From positions 13,505,858 through 13,569,857 of the forward strand of contig NC_045144.1 of NCBI RefSeq assembly GCF_008831285.2: 64,000 nt of DNA, written 5' to 3'. This DNA is from Nymphaea colorata (Eukaryota > Streptophyta > Magnoliopsida > Nymphaeales > Nymphaeaceae). Positions 12,260-26,231 of the stretch are shown here, in pieces (positions within the stretch are counted from its first letter, which is position 1; each line of letters starts with the position of its first letter). Below the pieces are notes generated by a model. The model searched no databases and was not told the DNA's origin. It saw only the letters and a list, made by a program, of their open reading frames with translations. The position numbers were made by a program, and so were the translations under genes.

Positions 12260-15200
12260 CATGGCCATCTCAGGCTGGGCTATGCCTTTAATTTACTTAA
12301 TCAAGGACATTTGCATACACCGTGCCTAATTGAGATTTAAGGATGATCAGTCTTCTAACTGCAGTACTAACGTTGGTTCAAAGAATAGACAAGATTATCT
12401 CTTAAAACCTCAAGTAAACATACATGCATTTGATTTCCTTGTTGATTAGGTATTTAAGGATTTAGATATGCTCCTCTCTCTCTCTCAAACCTAGCTGTTA
12501 ATTATGCTTTTATAATTTCATGTAGTTTCACTTTCGCTTTTAACTTCCCTCGATTAATCACATTTTCATACACTACGCTCAATTGAAATTTAAAGATGAT
12601 TACACCCTCAACCATGGCACCAATATATTGATTTAGGGAACAAATAATATTTTTTCAAGCATTAACTAAGCTCAATTACAATAGTTTCCTTGTCAATTAG
12701 GTACCAAAGGGTTAGTTTTGCCTCTCCATCATTAATCTGTCTGTTTAACTGAACAATGTTGAAGGTTCTTTTGCCTCACATTTAGTTTAATTTCAGCAAT
12801 GATTTGCTTAACGTACATGCAACACCATCCCCAATGAAGTTTAGAAGGTACTTAAGCCCCTAATCCGTGGTAATAGTCTTGGATTAGGGAAGAACTAATT
12901 TCTTAAAGCTAGATGAGGACCACCCAGATTGGGCATGCAATGAGTTTTGAATTAAGTCTATATAATCCATCAAAGAACACACTTCACCTCTGATTAGAAT
13001 TTAAATAGTTATTTAGTATTACAACCTAAGTACTACCTTTGTTGTAAGAACAACGTAATTTTTCTTTACCTCTAATTAGGCACATTATTTTTAAATTGCA
13101 TCAATGTTTAAAAAAAAATTCCCAAAAACACAGTTATTTCAGAAGAAGTTTTTTCAGAAAAAAACCTCAAGGATCTAAACGATACTAAGACTCAGGAAAA
13201 CCAAATGCTTAATCAAATCAAAATCTTCAACCTAGACCAAAACTCTTAGTCAACCAAAGTCCTTGAACTAGGAGAAACCAAAGATCAAATTTCTAATCAC
13301 AAGACTTTAAAATCAGACAAATTTTAGGTCATTAAAATATAAACCAACATACAGTCTAACTCAAAATCTTTATGAAAATACCCACAATCCTGGATAGCTT
13401 AATAAAATCATCACATCAGAACATAATATTAAAAGCATCAAAATCATAGGACCTAAGACTTTAACTAGAACCAGCACTACTATCCAATATATCAAACCCA
13501 AAACCTAACATCTAAAGCTAGTTTAATGGAAGCTGATTAAAAATCATCATTTTTTATAAGTCCTAAGCCCAAAACTTTAGTCATCCAAACCTTATAACAC
13601 AAAGTTAGAACTTAGCTTCCAATCTAAAATCGATTCAACTCAAAATCAAGCATCAACAAAACAAAACTCTTATGGCTTAGCCCAAACCTATGATCTAGAC
13701 CTAGCTCTTCAACTTTAATCCTTAGGACACAATTCTAGCCATTAATCTTTAAGTGAGCATGTATCATATACGGTAGGTTAAATTGTTGCATGACTTATGA
13801 TGACAGTAAGATTGATCAACGATATCTCAATCAAAACTCCTAAAGTTTCGATTTGCATTAAGACTTTATTTTAATAAAACTAAGAAACACATTGCTTCAT
13901 TCTTCTATTATATTTAGGATCAACATAGCAATCAGAAATGGAGGGTAAAAGTCTAGCTTTTGGCTTGATTATCTCTGACAAAGGCATTAGGAACATTCAA
14001 ACCCTGTACCGATGGGTTGAGTTCCCTCTCCTTCAAATGAAGTTGAGTAAAAAACTAGATGATCAACACGTGGAGTGATCCAAATTTATGTGGAAGCATA
14101 TAAGTGAAAAAAAAAAATTATATGGCATTTTTGTTCTCTTTCACTGGCCAGTAGATGCATGTTGTTAGGGAAGGGGCATGTATAACATGCCCATGCATAC
14201 TGTATGCACCTAGAAAATATTTTACTATAGAGCAAAAAAAGAGTAAGAGTTAGGTATCTCAATGGTTGGCTTTAGTTGGATATCTAATATTCCAGGTCCA
14301 TCTATTCAAGCGTAGCTTGACTTTTCAATATAAGCAGTTGTATAAGCTAAACACTGTCGAATTTGGAAATGAGTTGGACACTCGGCATTGTCCTGGTGAA
14401 GAAGCTTTGTTTAACATGCCTACATATTAGTTGAAATGTGTGATCGTTACTTAGTAAGCATAGGATTCATGAATGATTACTATCTATATAGCACTTGCTT
14501 TTCATGCAAAGAGAAATGCATACAATATCCATTATTCATGTTTAAAACAATTTTTATGACCATGTTAATAGCTAGTTTGCGTATAAGGATCTCGAGCTAT
14601 TACCTTCTTCCAACGAAACAAATTAATTAATATTCAAACAAGGTGAAAGTCTAACTCTTTTTTGTCTAGTTTTGACAAGGTGGGTGCAAAGGGGCAGCCA
14701 ACCTCATGCAAGTTTGACACTTGAACAATATATGTCGGGGGCCAAACCTAAAATTGATTGATTAGATGTTGCTATCCAAAATCTACAGATGACATTCTTA
14801 ATTTATAAGTTTCTAATTTGATAAGAGCAAAAATAATTAAGAATGTAATTTGTTTATATATGTTATTTCCTATGATTTTAGTTAATGAACATATATATTC
14901 ATATACATTGTTTTGATAATATATAATTGGTTATTTTACTTATTTGCTACCTTCATTTGTGTAGAAAACCAAAACATTCTTAAAAGTATATGATATTAGA
15001 TTGATCTATCTTCCACATTGCTTCTTAACGAAGTATTGCATCATTTTGGAATGTGGGAGTCAATGCAGCCAATGGATTGAATACCCATGATCCTAGTTCG
15101 GAACACTGTATCTACTGTTCTTTATTTTTTTTCCCTCTTATCACATATCCATAGCATCTGGACTGCAAAGTTCTCGTTTATTTACTAGGGTGTTAGATGG

Positions 15201-17150
15201 TATATGTAAATTGCCATTAGGAGCTTGATCTACGTTCTTGTTTTGTTTTATTTAGTATTTTGACACTGTTTTTCTACTCTTATTCACTAAGCTAGGTTAT
15301 CCTAAGTGTCTGCTATGGTTGTCAGTTGTCAAAAATCGCCTGGCTTATATGGTTTTACACACTACTTCGTCGTGGGTGCACATGGTTGTGCATCAGGCCG
15401 GGCTGGATTCTCATAAGGGCCCGATGGGCCTGGCTGAGTCATGGCCGGGCACACTATCCTGCTCATTAATAATTGGGTTGGTTTGGCCCTATGCTTATCA
15501 AATTGTGACTTCCTATGAAATGTGCCTGGTACATGTCTTGATAAGGGCTTCTTAAATTGTTGCAGTTTAGAAGGGCATGTAGGAAGGGTTGAGGGAAGTG
15601 CCTTTTTATAGTTCATTCTTTCACCCTTCTCCTCAAAAAGGAGTAGGGACTGTAAGTCTTCTATGTTTTTCTATATTACTCCTTTCTAGGCACTTTATGG
15701 CTTGTGCGGCTGTGCCTTGTACAAAATGTAGTTTGGTTTTAGTCCTGTATTGAAAATATCTTAAGAAAAGCTGTACTCTTACCCTTTATGCAGCCATCTC
15801 AAAACCGTAGTAACTAATTTCAAATTTTGCCCGTCAATATCCTTACTGTATACTGGTTCATACTTTCTGCTATTAAGGAGTTATCCGACTTTAGCAAGCA
15901 ACATTCACAGCCTAGCCAAGGGTGGAAGCCTCTTCATTGAGCATGCCTAGTCCCATCACGTCCCCAGAGATACACTCTCCTAAGGGTTGTGGTGCACTTT
16001 GTGTAATTTTCAATCTGGCCCTTGGCCAAGGTCTTGAACTACAACATTGCTACTTGTGCGCATTAAAGTGATATTCTTCTCTAGGCAAGTTTTGAGGTTT
16101 GGCCACCTGTTTGGGCCTTTTCTTCAGGTGCACCCATTCACCGTATGTGTCCCCTAGTACCCCTCTATCATAATCCTGCATGCATTCAGTCAAAATTTCC
16201 CTTTCTTCCTTGGCAAATTTCCTAACCTACAGGAACACCATGAGGCCTTCCACCTTACTAAACTTAATCTTGCTCCAGATGGACAACAGTCATCACTTGG
16301 CAATTTGTCTGTGCTTCTTCATGAACGATGCTTATTCCTACAAGCCACTTTCATATTCCTCTCTTGAAAAGTAGAGTGTGCTTGGCCTATTTCCTAGTTT
16401 TGCCCTTATCTTTCCATCAAAACCACAAGTTCTTCACTACTTTCAAACTTTTATCTGTTCCATTTTAATCAAGTCTATAAGTACTTTCTGCTCAGAATGA
16501 GCCCATAATCATCAATGTCGTGTTACTGATCCATTTCCAGAGGTGCACCAATCTCTTCATGATCACCCCATTAATTTTTTTTCTTCTGAAATCTAGTAAG
16601 TACCTATGCAAATTTCAAGTTTTGCCTTGATAAATCTCCAAAGCAGTGAAGTTGTCGTCAAACCATTATAAAAGCCCAAAGTATAAAACTTAGAAAATAT
16701 AAAGATTTCGCAAAAATATTTTTCCTAAACGAGTAAATCTTGTGGCCACGTTTCCTCAAAACGGTTTGTCATTCCACCTTTCTAGGAGTCATTCTTACAA
16801 AATTTCATTCAAGCAAATAAAAGAAAAACTCAAAAATTTCATTGGCCTACCCCTAAACTCTTCTTCTGATTGCTTAGGTTCGTGCCTCTTTATGACTGGG
16901 CCAACTCTGCACCTCTACACCTCGTTGGTCGGAGCGCACCTCTCCACTATAAAATTACGGCCCCTCAAGGTTGGACATCCTAACTCATCATATTCTCATC
17001 CATCTGATTCTACATTGTTTACATGTGAAATTTTTATCATAAAATTCACACGCAATCTGTAATAAATGGGACCCATTGTGCTGGTATGAGGTTTGACCAA
17101 TCCTGGCACCTTTACCAAGGGTAATCAAACCAAAGACTAGTCTAAAATGT
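12260..17150. other. Intergenic AT-rich sequence, no supported gene
   Basis: Open frames are short and lack recognisable domains. The patch at 15380-15480 is rich in GGCCGGGC/GGGCCCGATGGG words typical of plant repeat DNA. On the minus strand of 15960-16560, a weak DIDDYGLIL-like string could be a gypsy protease remnant. I do not consider that enough to call it. Confidence 0.45.
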
Positions 17151-17379
17151 TTTATTTTTCAACTCTAAATGTCGTCCAAAACATAAAAAAGCAAACATAC
17201 TATGAATTTGAAATCATGCACACTTTAAAAATCTAAGTAGATCTCAGAAATAGGCTGATGAATAATAAGAAACTAATATGAAGTTTATTCATATCCAGAT
17301 CATCATGGATCAATGCAAATCGATGATCCTAGATCTACAATGATGCATTCAAAACTAGGCCATGTAGACCTGAAGTGGA

Positions 17380-17887
17380 ACATGGACCTAGCAGGGATAT
17401 CTAAATCTAAATCCGAGACATGAGATCAGAATCTAGGGGATTCTTATTCTAAATTTGAAATAAAGATGTCACAAAGATTATATCGTGTTGTGGAAATTCA
17501 GGATCCAAAATCCATTATTTTAAATCATGGCTCAATTTCCATAATCTAAGATTTGAGATTCAAAATCTGTCATACAAAATCCATAGTCTAATGCTTGAGA
17601 TCCAAAAGCTAGTATCTAAAATCTGAAATCCAAGATCTAAGACCTAGGATCCTACCTCTACAATCCAAAATCCATAATATAAGGTTCAAGATCCAAATCT
17701 ATGATCCCATGTTTACAGTCTAAGATCTGAAATCCAATACTTGATATTTAACGTACAAGATCCCTAACCTGAGATCCATGATCGTTTATCTGAAATCCAA
17801 CAACACATTTCTTGAGATCTAAATCCAAACTTATTGCTTAAGATCGAATCAAGATTGATTAAAATTCAAGATCTAAACGATAAAGAG

Positions 17888-17928
<41 letters not shown>
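17380..17928. repeat. Degenerate ATCCAAAATCT-type repeats ending in an (AT)n microsatellite
   Basis: Variants of GATCCAAAATC, GAGATCCAAA and ATCTAAGATC recur every 10-25 bp from about 17380 to 17880. They are followed by an uninterrupted (AT)n run of about 38 bp at 17890-17928. The repeats resemble the U3 of the gypsy-like LTRs at 7962 and 50390. Confidence 0.65.
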
Positions 17929-17929
<1 letters not shown>

Positions 17930-19109
17930 GCTTCTTTTTAAATTTGATAAAGAGACCTTGGTCAGCATTAATGTCAATGTCAGATATAAAATGATAGTGG
18001 ACATCAAGTGGTTAAAGCGAGAGATATACAAAGAGAGAAAAATGGACTGACTCGAAATGTCTAAAATGGTGAAGTTGACGACAGACTTATACCAAGATCA
18101 AGACAATGCTACGGATTGTGTAGGCTAATCATCTTGCACTAAGTTTTCTACCTTGACCAATTACGAAATCACTGTTAAATTAATCCTCCTGCACTATGTC
18201 TTCTGATTTCCTTCAATAGAGTATGTGCTATTGACTATATGGAATGCCGTTTGTAGAATTCAATTTTTCACCTAAGAAGAAAAAAATTTGAGATGTGAAA
18301 TTTGAGTAGGATATTCAACAAGAAAAAGAAAAAGAGGCATGCATGTGGTTCTAGGCATAATCATTAGTCTGTGTCGGTCCAGGCATGCATAGATGCCAGT
18401 CACACCTTAACTTGTTCTAGGCATGGTGCTTATTTCCTTTTTTGTTTTCTTTTAACTAGAGAAGAGGAAGAAAAAGAGGCAAAAAATTCTCCATCCAAGG
18501 GATGGTACATCAGTTTTGCCTCATCCTGAATTCTTCACAATGATTGTTTTGAGTTGCTGCAACCATGCAATCTAATGTTTAATCTCTGGAACTGGCGCGG
18601 CCTTGGTGGTTGTTTAATGTGTTTCATGAGTAAGAAAGCAAGACCTTGGTTACAGAAGAGTTCTTTGAAAATAAGCATGAAAAGCATGATTCTAATGTTT
18701 CTTTTCACTTTACAAGGATGTCACATTGTGATGTGAGACACATGGTTTGTGTTCATTACAAGAGGCTTGCCTTATTTGTGGTGAGACGTTAACAGCAAGT
18801 CTAGCATCTTCATCTGCTATGGAAACTGCACCTTGCTTGCAAATTAGATATTGCATAATAAATTATATCAAAGAATGTTGTTTGCCATTGTTTCCCTAGT
18901 CTTCGTGCCTCATCCTGCAAGAGGGGGGAAGTCTCACGAAGTAGCAAAATATGAGTCTTTTTTTTTAAAAAAAAAAGTAGATTTCAGGAGAAAGAGACAA
19001 GCCCATCAGGATGGTGATCGACAATTCCTGCCAGCATTGATAGGAGTAAGCGATCCAAAGTCTAGATTTCCTCAAGCTTGACAAGTCATTCTTCCCACAT
19101 GCATGTGCA

Positions 19110-20340
19110 GGGATTGGATAATTGAATTCGAAAATTGGGAGTTTGGAATTTTGAATTTGAAAATTAGGAGTTTGGAATTTGATTAAATTGGGGATTCAGA
19201 TAATTGAAGTTTAATTAGTTGTTTTTGAAACTAGGATAGAGTATTCAACCTTGGAAGTTGGCTAGACTATAAAATTTTGAAGATAGTCTGAGTTTTCAAA
19301 CTTGTTTGAAAAAATCCTTGAGGGCCTTGGAACCAGAATTTGGTTTTGAATCCAAAATCTAGAAATTGGGTAACCAAAAGTTGGACTAGATAGTCAGATC
19401 TTGGAGGTCAAAATTTTGGGCTTGGAATAATTGGAACTCGACTGATTTAGAATTTTTGGAAAAATCTTTGGATTTGGGATTTTGAGACTTGATCCTAGTT
19501 TTGGAATATATTGGTGTTTTGTGAGTTTTGACAAACTTGATTTTATTTGGTTGGTTTTGATCCCGGAATGAGCTTTGAAAATTGCAAATTAGAAGTCCAA
19601 GTTCAGATGTAGGGAATTTTCTTGATTTTGAAAAATTGAAATTTGATTTGGGAATTTTGATAAAGGTCATGAAAATTTGCTTGATTTTGAGTATATTTTG
19701 GACTGAAAATTGACTTCTGTTTTTTTTTTTGAGGAAAAGCTAATCATGAAATACATTTGAAAATTCTAGTTTTGTAGCCATTTTGGAAATTTTGTGTTTT
19801 TGCATCAAAATAAGTGAGATGCCCAAGTTTTTTTCATAATATGACTTAGTTATGGAATTTTGCTCACTAAAACCTTGGCGTAGGAGAGCGAATGCATTTG
19901 GGAAGTGAGTGCATGCATGCCTCCATAAGATAGACTATATGTTCATTCATACTTTATTGTATTCCTCTCCATGGATAATTTAATTAGATCCCACATAGAC
20001 ATTGGTTCACCTTGGTATAGGAAATTTATGAGTAAGTTCCATGATCTTAGTTAGGTTTTGATTTTTTTTGAGAATTCATGGAATTCCAAGATTCGTTTTG
20101 ACCAGTTGATTTCAACTCATTTTGCTTAGAACGTAGGCAAAAATTAGGTTCATTTGGTTTAAAACCCAATTTTTAGGGATTGAGTTTTAGGAAATGCACT
20201 GTTGGGTAGGAAATCACATTTTTGGATTCTTCTAGGTTTTTTAGGATGAAGGATTTTGAAAGATTGGTTTTGATTGGAATGCTTGGCTTCTGTAGATTTG
20301 ATAGATTTTGATTGTGAAAATATCTTGAAAGTACCTATTT
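19110..20340. repeat. Degenerate TTTGGAATTTGAAAAT repeat tract
   Basis: Short words such as TTTGGAATTT, GAAAATT and TTTTGA recur with loose spacing. They produce low-complexity minus-strand frames rich in K, N, S, F and P (19386-19670, 20159-20344), which I do not accept as genes. The composition again resembles an old LTR U3. Confidence 0.55.
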
Positions 20341-20344
20341 CCAA

Positions 20345-22214
20345 ATGGGCTTCGTAAAAATTGGATTTCTTTTGTGGCTGTCAACATGACCAAAATACTT
20401 GTACTTGGATCAAGAGATTTCTTTTAGAGCCTAACTAGATAAAGCATTTTTGTTAATTGCTGGTTTTTCAACCCATAGAAACTTCTGAAAATTTCAGAAA
20501 TTTGTATATTGAAATTAGCCCAATTTGATTTGATGAGACTATGGAGTCTGATTCATTGCCCATTCATGGAATAGAATAACATTCATACTTCACTCATCTT
20601 CTCTTTTTACATATATCGCTAAAAACTATCCATCACATAGATGAATGATCCAAATTCCCTTCCAAGCTATGGTGGTCTCGTCATCATAATTACACACGAA
20701 TGAGACTCTTTTAAAATCAGATTTTTGTTTATGGGATAGATTAATTTTGAAATTGCCATTTTCTGATTTTCAAAACAGAGCTTAGGTTTAGAATGGTTGC
20801 CAAAATCACCAGAATTCATGCACATATAATTTTAATATATACATGTTACGTGGTGACCCAGCTAGACCTTATTCCCAGCTTTCAAACTAAAGCAAGAAAC
20901 CCCACCCCACATGCATTGGCCATCTTCATCCATCATTAATACGACGAACTTGTATAGAGTACTCTTTGGTTTTCAGCAAGATTGTCATGTGGTTGAAATC
21001 AATGTATTTGATTGCGAAGCGTAGCATCTTAGGAACTCGAATTAGGGGAAAGTACACCAAGGATTCTGTTTCCAGGAAAGTAATGTGGCTGTCAATTTGA
21101 GCAGAATCTCACCTGTCATGACTCAATGCTGTCCAATATTGAGGAGCATGAGTCAAGCAAGACCACCGTAAGGCATGGACTATGAATGGCGAAATCAATG
21201 TGTGGCCATTCCTAGTGGAATTTGAAGTTGGTTAGCCAAATCACCATGATCATGGGTAGCTGAAATTAGTTCACTATGAACCACGGATTTGGGTAAAGCG
21301 GACTGTTGTACACCAGGGCCATTAGGCTGGTTACGGATTGATTCAAGGCATCATGCCAACAAAATTTTTTCTTTGTAAACTATAGATCAGCCTTGCTTGT
21401 TACTGAAAAATGGCAGTGATATGCCCATTAAATTAGGCATTAGTAAGATCAGGGGTGTTTGAACCCCTGATTTTGGCTCAATAGGAGGTGGTGACAGCCT
21501 CACCATGGTTGCTGCTAATCAGGCCATGGAGAAGGCTGTCTGGCCATGCTTGCACCCTGCCTCTTAATAGCTGCTCGACAGGACTGACTACTCTTTTTTT
21601 TTTGGTTTAGCAATAGCCATGCACTTTAATGCATTAACCCAGTGAAATAAATGCAGCATGAGGAGGATGACCTTAGTGAATGGAAAGGTTGAGGCAAGTG
21701 CAAGCTGGACCCTAGAGACACCTGGTTTGGTGGTGACAATATGCCTCAAGTGGGAGATAGGAGCACTTGGCTGCAGCCTTCTATTCCGGCACTAAGTCGC
21801 TAAATCGACGGCCAAGAATGCTGGAGCTGGAGGCGTTTGAAGCAGGGGAGGAGGATGTCTGGAACAGGGAAGAACAGGGGACGTCAGGATGGGCTCGACA
21901 TGAAGGTCGGAGAACGCCTAGGCTGATGGTGCTCGGTTCCAGGTGTTAGACCTGAAAGTCGATCCGGGTCGCCTTGGCTGGAGCTTCATGGAACGACATC
22001 TGGAGTGAGCAAACTCCGGCTGGATTCCAAGCTAAAAATGCTAGGATTTGAAGTCGAGCAGGATGCTTCAGATGGACTCGGTTTGAAGGCTGCAAGGTTT
22101 GAGGTGTCAAGGTGGGATATTTGAGTTAGATGCCTGGTTTGATGGAGCATAGGGTGAGGGTTTGTCTGGAAAACACCTCACTTAGAGCTAGAGTACTCTT
22201 TTCTTTGGAGCTGC
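20345..22214. other. Unassigned sequence left of the copia element
   Basis: The first half is AT-rich. From about 21300 the composition becomes more GC-rich, with a 60-codon plus-strand frame at 21767-21949 rich in R, E and G. I recognise no domain and no splice signals linking it to anything. It could be an old insertion or a short exon. Confidence 0.4.
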
Positions 22215-22812
22215 TATAAAGTATTATCACCGACTCTCTTAGAAGAGTCGAGAACACACAAGCAGCTGTGAGCTTCGCCTTTAAAGGTGGTGTGATTAAA
22301 AGAAAAGAAAAGAAAATAAAATAAAATAAAATAAAAAAATAATCAGAAATCGGTGAATTCTTCCACCACCGACTATTCCTCCCTATAAATAGGAGTGGCT
22401 AGCCAGTTTGTAAAGCATCAAAAACTCAAGTGAGTGGTGAGTGTCTTGAGCAAGAGTTTAAGAGTTTAGTTTGTTTGTTCACTTCATGAGCTCGAGTGTG
22501 GGAGTTTCAAGTGTATGCTCAAATGAAAAGGAATTGGGCACGTTGAGGTGAGTTCTTGTACCTCACTTTTGTAAGTTTTATCTTGACAAATAATGCAAGT
22601 ATATTATTTAAGTATACTTGGTCCAGTTACATCATCATTTGTTGAGATCACTTTGTGAACTTTGTTGATTTAGTGATTAAGCTTTTATTAAGTAAGTCTT
22701 GTCAAGTTTGTTATTAAGAATTATTTTGGACGTCGAGACTCTGTTGTTTTTTCTCTGCATAAATTCGGGTTTGGATCTAAGTTATATCTAGGGCCCACAT
22801 TTGTTTCCTACA
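22215..22812 (+). repeat. 5' LTR of the 22-kb copia element
   Basis: 598 bp matching 27001-27602. The start is TA where the 3' LTR has the canonical TG. It ends CA at 22812. It contains an A-rich AAAAT/AAAAG microsatellite (about 22295-22335). A block of about 26 bp that is present in the 3' LTR near 27315 is missing. Confidence 0.88.
22384..22390 (+). promoter_or_regulatory. TATA box in the 5' LTR
   Basis: TATAAAT within CTCCCTATAAATAGGAG; the identical block is in the 3' LTR at 27155-27161. It is the likely start of the element's genomic RNA. Confidence 0.6.
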
Positions 22813-22814
22813 AT

Positions 22815-22825
22815 TGGTATTAGAG
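22815..22825 (+). other. Primer-binding site (tRNA-Met type)
   Basis: TGGTATTAGAG begins two bases after the 5' LTR end, as expected for copia elements primed by initiator tRNA-Met (TGGTATCAGAGC), with one change. Confidence 0.75.
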
Positions 22826-22888
22826 TGACGTGCAGTCTAAGGGTTGGTTTAATAGTGAGATTAATTATGTTAATTATATTATGAAATT

Positions 22889-23449
22889 ATGGCGGCATTA
22901 GTAGTTGCATTAAATATTTTTGAAAAGCTTAACAATAGCAATTATGGCTATTGAAAAACTTGCATGGAGTCGTATTTTTTAGGACATGAATTATTGGATA
23001 TAGTATTGGGATCAGACACAAATATTTTTGTTGACAAGGAAGTAAAGAAGAAATGGATGATCAAAGCAGGGAAAGCTCTATTTACAATTAAGGTATCAAT
23101 TGAGAAAGATTTATTAGTACATATACATGATGCTAAGTCTCCTAAAGAAACATGGGAAGCTTTTGCGACATTATTTTCTCGAGCTAATGACGCCCACCTG
23201 CAACTATTAGAAAATGAATTAGCTACATTAACTCAGGGAAACATATTGATAGCAGATTATTTTATGAAGGTTAAAAACATCTGTAGGGAGATTTCTCAAA
23301 TTGACTATAAGTCTAAGATTAGTGAGGACCGTATGGGGATAATTCTTGTTCGTGAACTTCATTCAGAATTTAGCAGTTTTATAATTGGTGTTCAAGGCTG
23401 GTCAGTTCAACCAACTTCGTTGGAGTTAAAGAATTTTTTGATCAATTAA
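22889..23449 (+). pseudogene. copia gag (UBN2-type capsid region), interrupted
   Basis: The frame starts ATG at 22889 (MAALVVALNIFEKLNNSNYG). The conserved Trp that should follow Tyr at the end of NYGYW is a TGA stop (22952-22954). The frame then continues open from 22964 to 23449 with 161 codons: capsid-like residues FEKL, IHDAKSPKETWEAF, LENELATLTQG and DYFMKVKNI. These match the UBN2 gag domain that packages element RNA. The downstream RNA-binding part is in another frame, so no full Gag can be made. Confidence 0.85.
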
Positions 23450-23467
23450 GAAACATGAGCGTAGCAA

Positions 23468-24342
23468 ATGGCTGAGCTTTCACTGAAAGTAAATAATGAG
23501 GAAGTCTTGTTTAGTAAGGGTCAAAGATCACGATGGCTAGCTAAGTCAGTCATTAGGTCCCCAAGTAGGAACATAGATGAAAAGAAAGAGAAAAATATAG
23601 AAAAGAAAACAAGAGAAACTACACAGCAGTGGAGACCAAAGAAAAAGTGTTTTAGAGAAAATTGGATCATTTTGCTCGTGACTTCAGAGTCAAAATAGAT
23701 AAAGGAAATGTAGTTACAACATGTGAGCAACATGGGGGAGCTAATGAGACTGTATAGAAAAGTTCATTTCTATATTCAATGGAAGTTAAAGAGGATATTA
23801 AACACAAAAAATGTAATTTCGCTCACATAAAACCTGTAAAAGAAAAAGAAGAAAAGATCAATTATCAAACTGATTGGATAATGGATTTTGGATGTTCAAA
23901 TCATATGACTGGTGATGAGAGCAAGTTCCTAAGTATGAAAGAATATGATGAAAATCGAGTTGTTGTTACTGTTAACAACACAAAGCTCTCAGTGGCACAT
24001 ATTGGAGAAGCAGAAGTTGTAGCTAACCTTGGTAAAGACTGGATTTTAGAGAATGTTTATCATGTTTTAGGAATGATAAAGAACTTGTTGTTTGTGCCAC
24101 AACTTACAGCTTTAAGTCACTATGTCATGTTTGGCCCAAATGATGTAAAAGTTTATACAAATGAAGATGTTCTTGGAACTCCCATATTTGAAGAAAGAAA
24201 AGTTGAGTCAATATATGTCCTATCAGTAGAAACAACATATGTTGACAAAACAAGAAAGCATAATACTTCAAATATCTGGCATGAGAGACTCGCTCATGTT
24301 GGATATAACAAACTCCAAGATATGTCTAATAAAGGGAGTTGA
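23468..24342 (+). pseudogene. copia nucleocapsid remnant, protease and pre-integrase domain
   Basis: At 23640-23690 the CCHC zinc knuckle is destroyed. A deletion removes the second Cys and the last Cys codon has become Phe; the sister copy at 60150-60195 still has it. From 23779 an open frame of 187 codons carries the aspartic protease (DWIMDFGCSNHMTGD) and then the pre-integrase zinc domain (IWHERLAHVGYNKL). The protease keeps Asp but has DFG in place of DSG, so it should be inactive. The frame ends at 24342 where integrase would continue. Confidence 0.85.
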
Positions 24343-24349
24343 TTGACCT

Positions 24350-25150
24350 GCCAAAGTTTGAGGTATGTACAGACAAATTATGCCTAGGATGTCAATATGG
24401 AAAAGCGCACTGGAGGTCATTCAAAGAGTCAAAGTATAGAGACAAAGCACCATTCGAGCTTGTGCATTCAAATGTATTCGAAAAAGTACCAGACCCATCA
24501 GTTGGAAGTAAGTGATATTTTATCACATTTATTGATGATTTTTTAAGACACTTAGGTCTATTTCATGAAAGAAAAGTCTAAAGCACTTGAAAAGTTTAAG
24601 GAGTTTCACTAGATAGTGAGAAAAGAACTTGGGTATAGAATTTGGCATCTACGCATTGATAATGGTGGCGAATATACATTCAACATGTTTATGGCATACA
24701 TGAAGCAAAATTCAAAGGCAATTTATATGTGCCTATACGCCACAACAAAATGGAGTGGCAAAATGGAAGAATCGTCATATAGTAGAAACATGCCGAAGCA
24801 TGATGCATGCAAAGAACATGCCACCAAAATTTTGGGCCGAGTGTATCAGCACAGCTGTATACGTAATTAATTGATTACCATTGCCAAAATTTAATTTTAA
24901 GTCTCCATATGAAATTGTCCATAAACCCGTTTGTGAGTTATTTTAGAGTATTTGGTTGTGTATGTTATGTTTTTTTATTTGATTAGCACAAGACTAAGTT
25001 CAACAAAAAGACACATAGGTGTGTCTTTGTTGGATATGATCCATATCGGAAGGGATGGAGAATTTCTAATCCTAGCATAGGACAAGTTCATGTTTCTCAT
25101 GATGTCATCTTCGATGAAGCATCATCCTGGTGGTCAGAAGAGAAGAATGT
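24350..25150 (+). pseudogene. copia integrase, several frameshifts
   Basis: The His/Cys zinc part is completed by CLGCQYGKA. The core has ELVHSNVFEKV near 24450, where the first catalytic Asp is Asn, then FITFIDDFLR. RIDNGGEYTFN (about 24650) retains the second Asp. Frameshifts follow in the NGVAEWKNR-like region. The tail ends in the GYDPYRKGWRI and VSHDVIFDE strings. It would insert element DNA if intact; here it cannot be made. Confidence 0.8.
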
Positions 25151-25439
25151 GCTTCTAGACTCTCTACTTTTTTAGAGAAATGTTCGAAACAAAATACAAT
25201 TTGAGATGAATCAAGGAGAGCCTGAATAGAAACAAGGCGATTAGATAAACAAGTTCAACTGCCTGAACATAGCCCAAAATGGGAATAATGAGTAGACCCA
25301 TGGAGAACAGGAGTCAGTCCTCTTCAACAACGAAGTATAGAAGAAGAAAGACCATCACAACTTGAAGAGCCAGAAGGAGCACCTATAACACTAAGAATAT
25401 CAACAAGAGTACCGAAACAAAATCTCAATTACGCAAATG

Positions 25440-26200
25440 CAGATTGTGCCATCATGCAGGAGATCAAGCTGGCTTCTTTTGAAGAAGTAAAAGATGTTGA
25501 AAAATAGCAAGCTGCAATGAATGATGAAATAAAGGCATTGGAGCATAACGAGACCTGAGAACTCGTACCAAAGCCTGTAGGAGTAAAGCCCATTACTTGT
25601 AAGTGGGTTTATAATATAATAAAAAAATAAAAGCAGATGGCTCAGTCGATAGATATAAAGCTCGACTAGTCACGAGAGGATTTTCATAGCAGTATAGCAT
25701 TGACTTTGAAGAACCTTGCAAAGATTATATCTATACGCATTCTGATAGTCATTGCTACAAGCAAATCTTAGAAGATATAACAAATAGACGTGAAAAATGC
25801 CTTCTTATATGGATATATTGAACATGAAATCTATATGAAGCAGCCCGAAGGATTCAAATTTCCAAAGAAGCCAGACTACATCTATAAGCTAAGAAAATCA
25901 CTCTATGGATTGAAGCAAGCACCCAGACCATGGTAGAAAATAGTTGAATTTTTAGTGTTTAGTGGATTTCAAGTTGCCTCAGTAGATTCCAGTCTCTTTG
26001 TCAAGACAAGAGGTATGAAGATTACTGTTTTGTTAATTTATATTGATGATTTAATCATTACTAGAGATGACAAGGAAGAAATTAATCTCATTCGTGAACA
26101 TCTCACGGTGAAATTCGAAATGAAAGAGTTGGGGGAATTACAACACTTTCGTGGATTGGAAATTGATTATGAATCCAAATGATTATTTTTAAGTCAAAAA
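25440..26200 (+). pseudogene. copia reverse transcriptase, with stops
   Basis: Fingers and palm can be followed through stops: AAMNDEIKALEHNET, CKWVYNI, then [19 protein letters not shown] with the first catalytic Asp. [11 protein letters not shown] ends in a stop where Tyr-Gly-Lys is usual. The frame 25955-26182 is open and holds LLIYIDDLIITRDD, the second catalytic box with Ile in place of the usual Val. Homology to copia is unambiguous. Confidence 0.88.
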
Positions 26201-26231
26201 AATTATGTTCATGACTACTACGTAATATGGT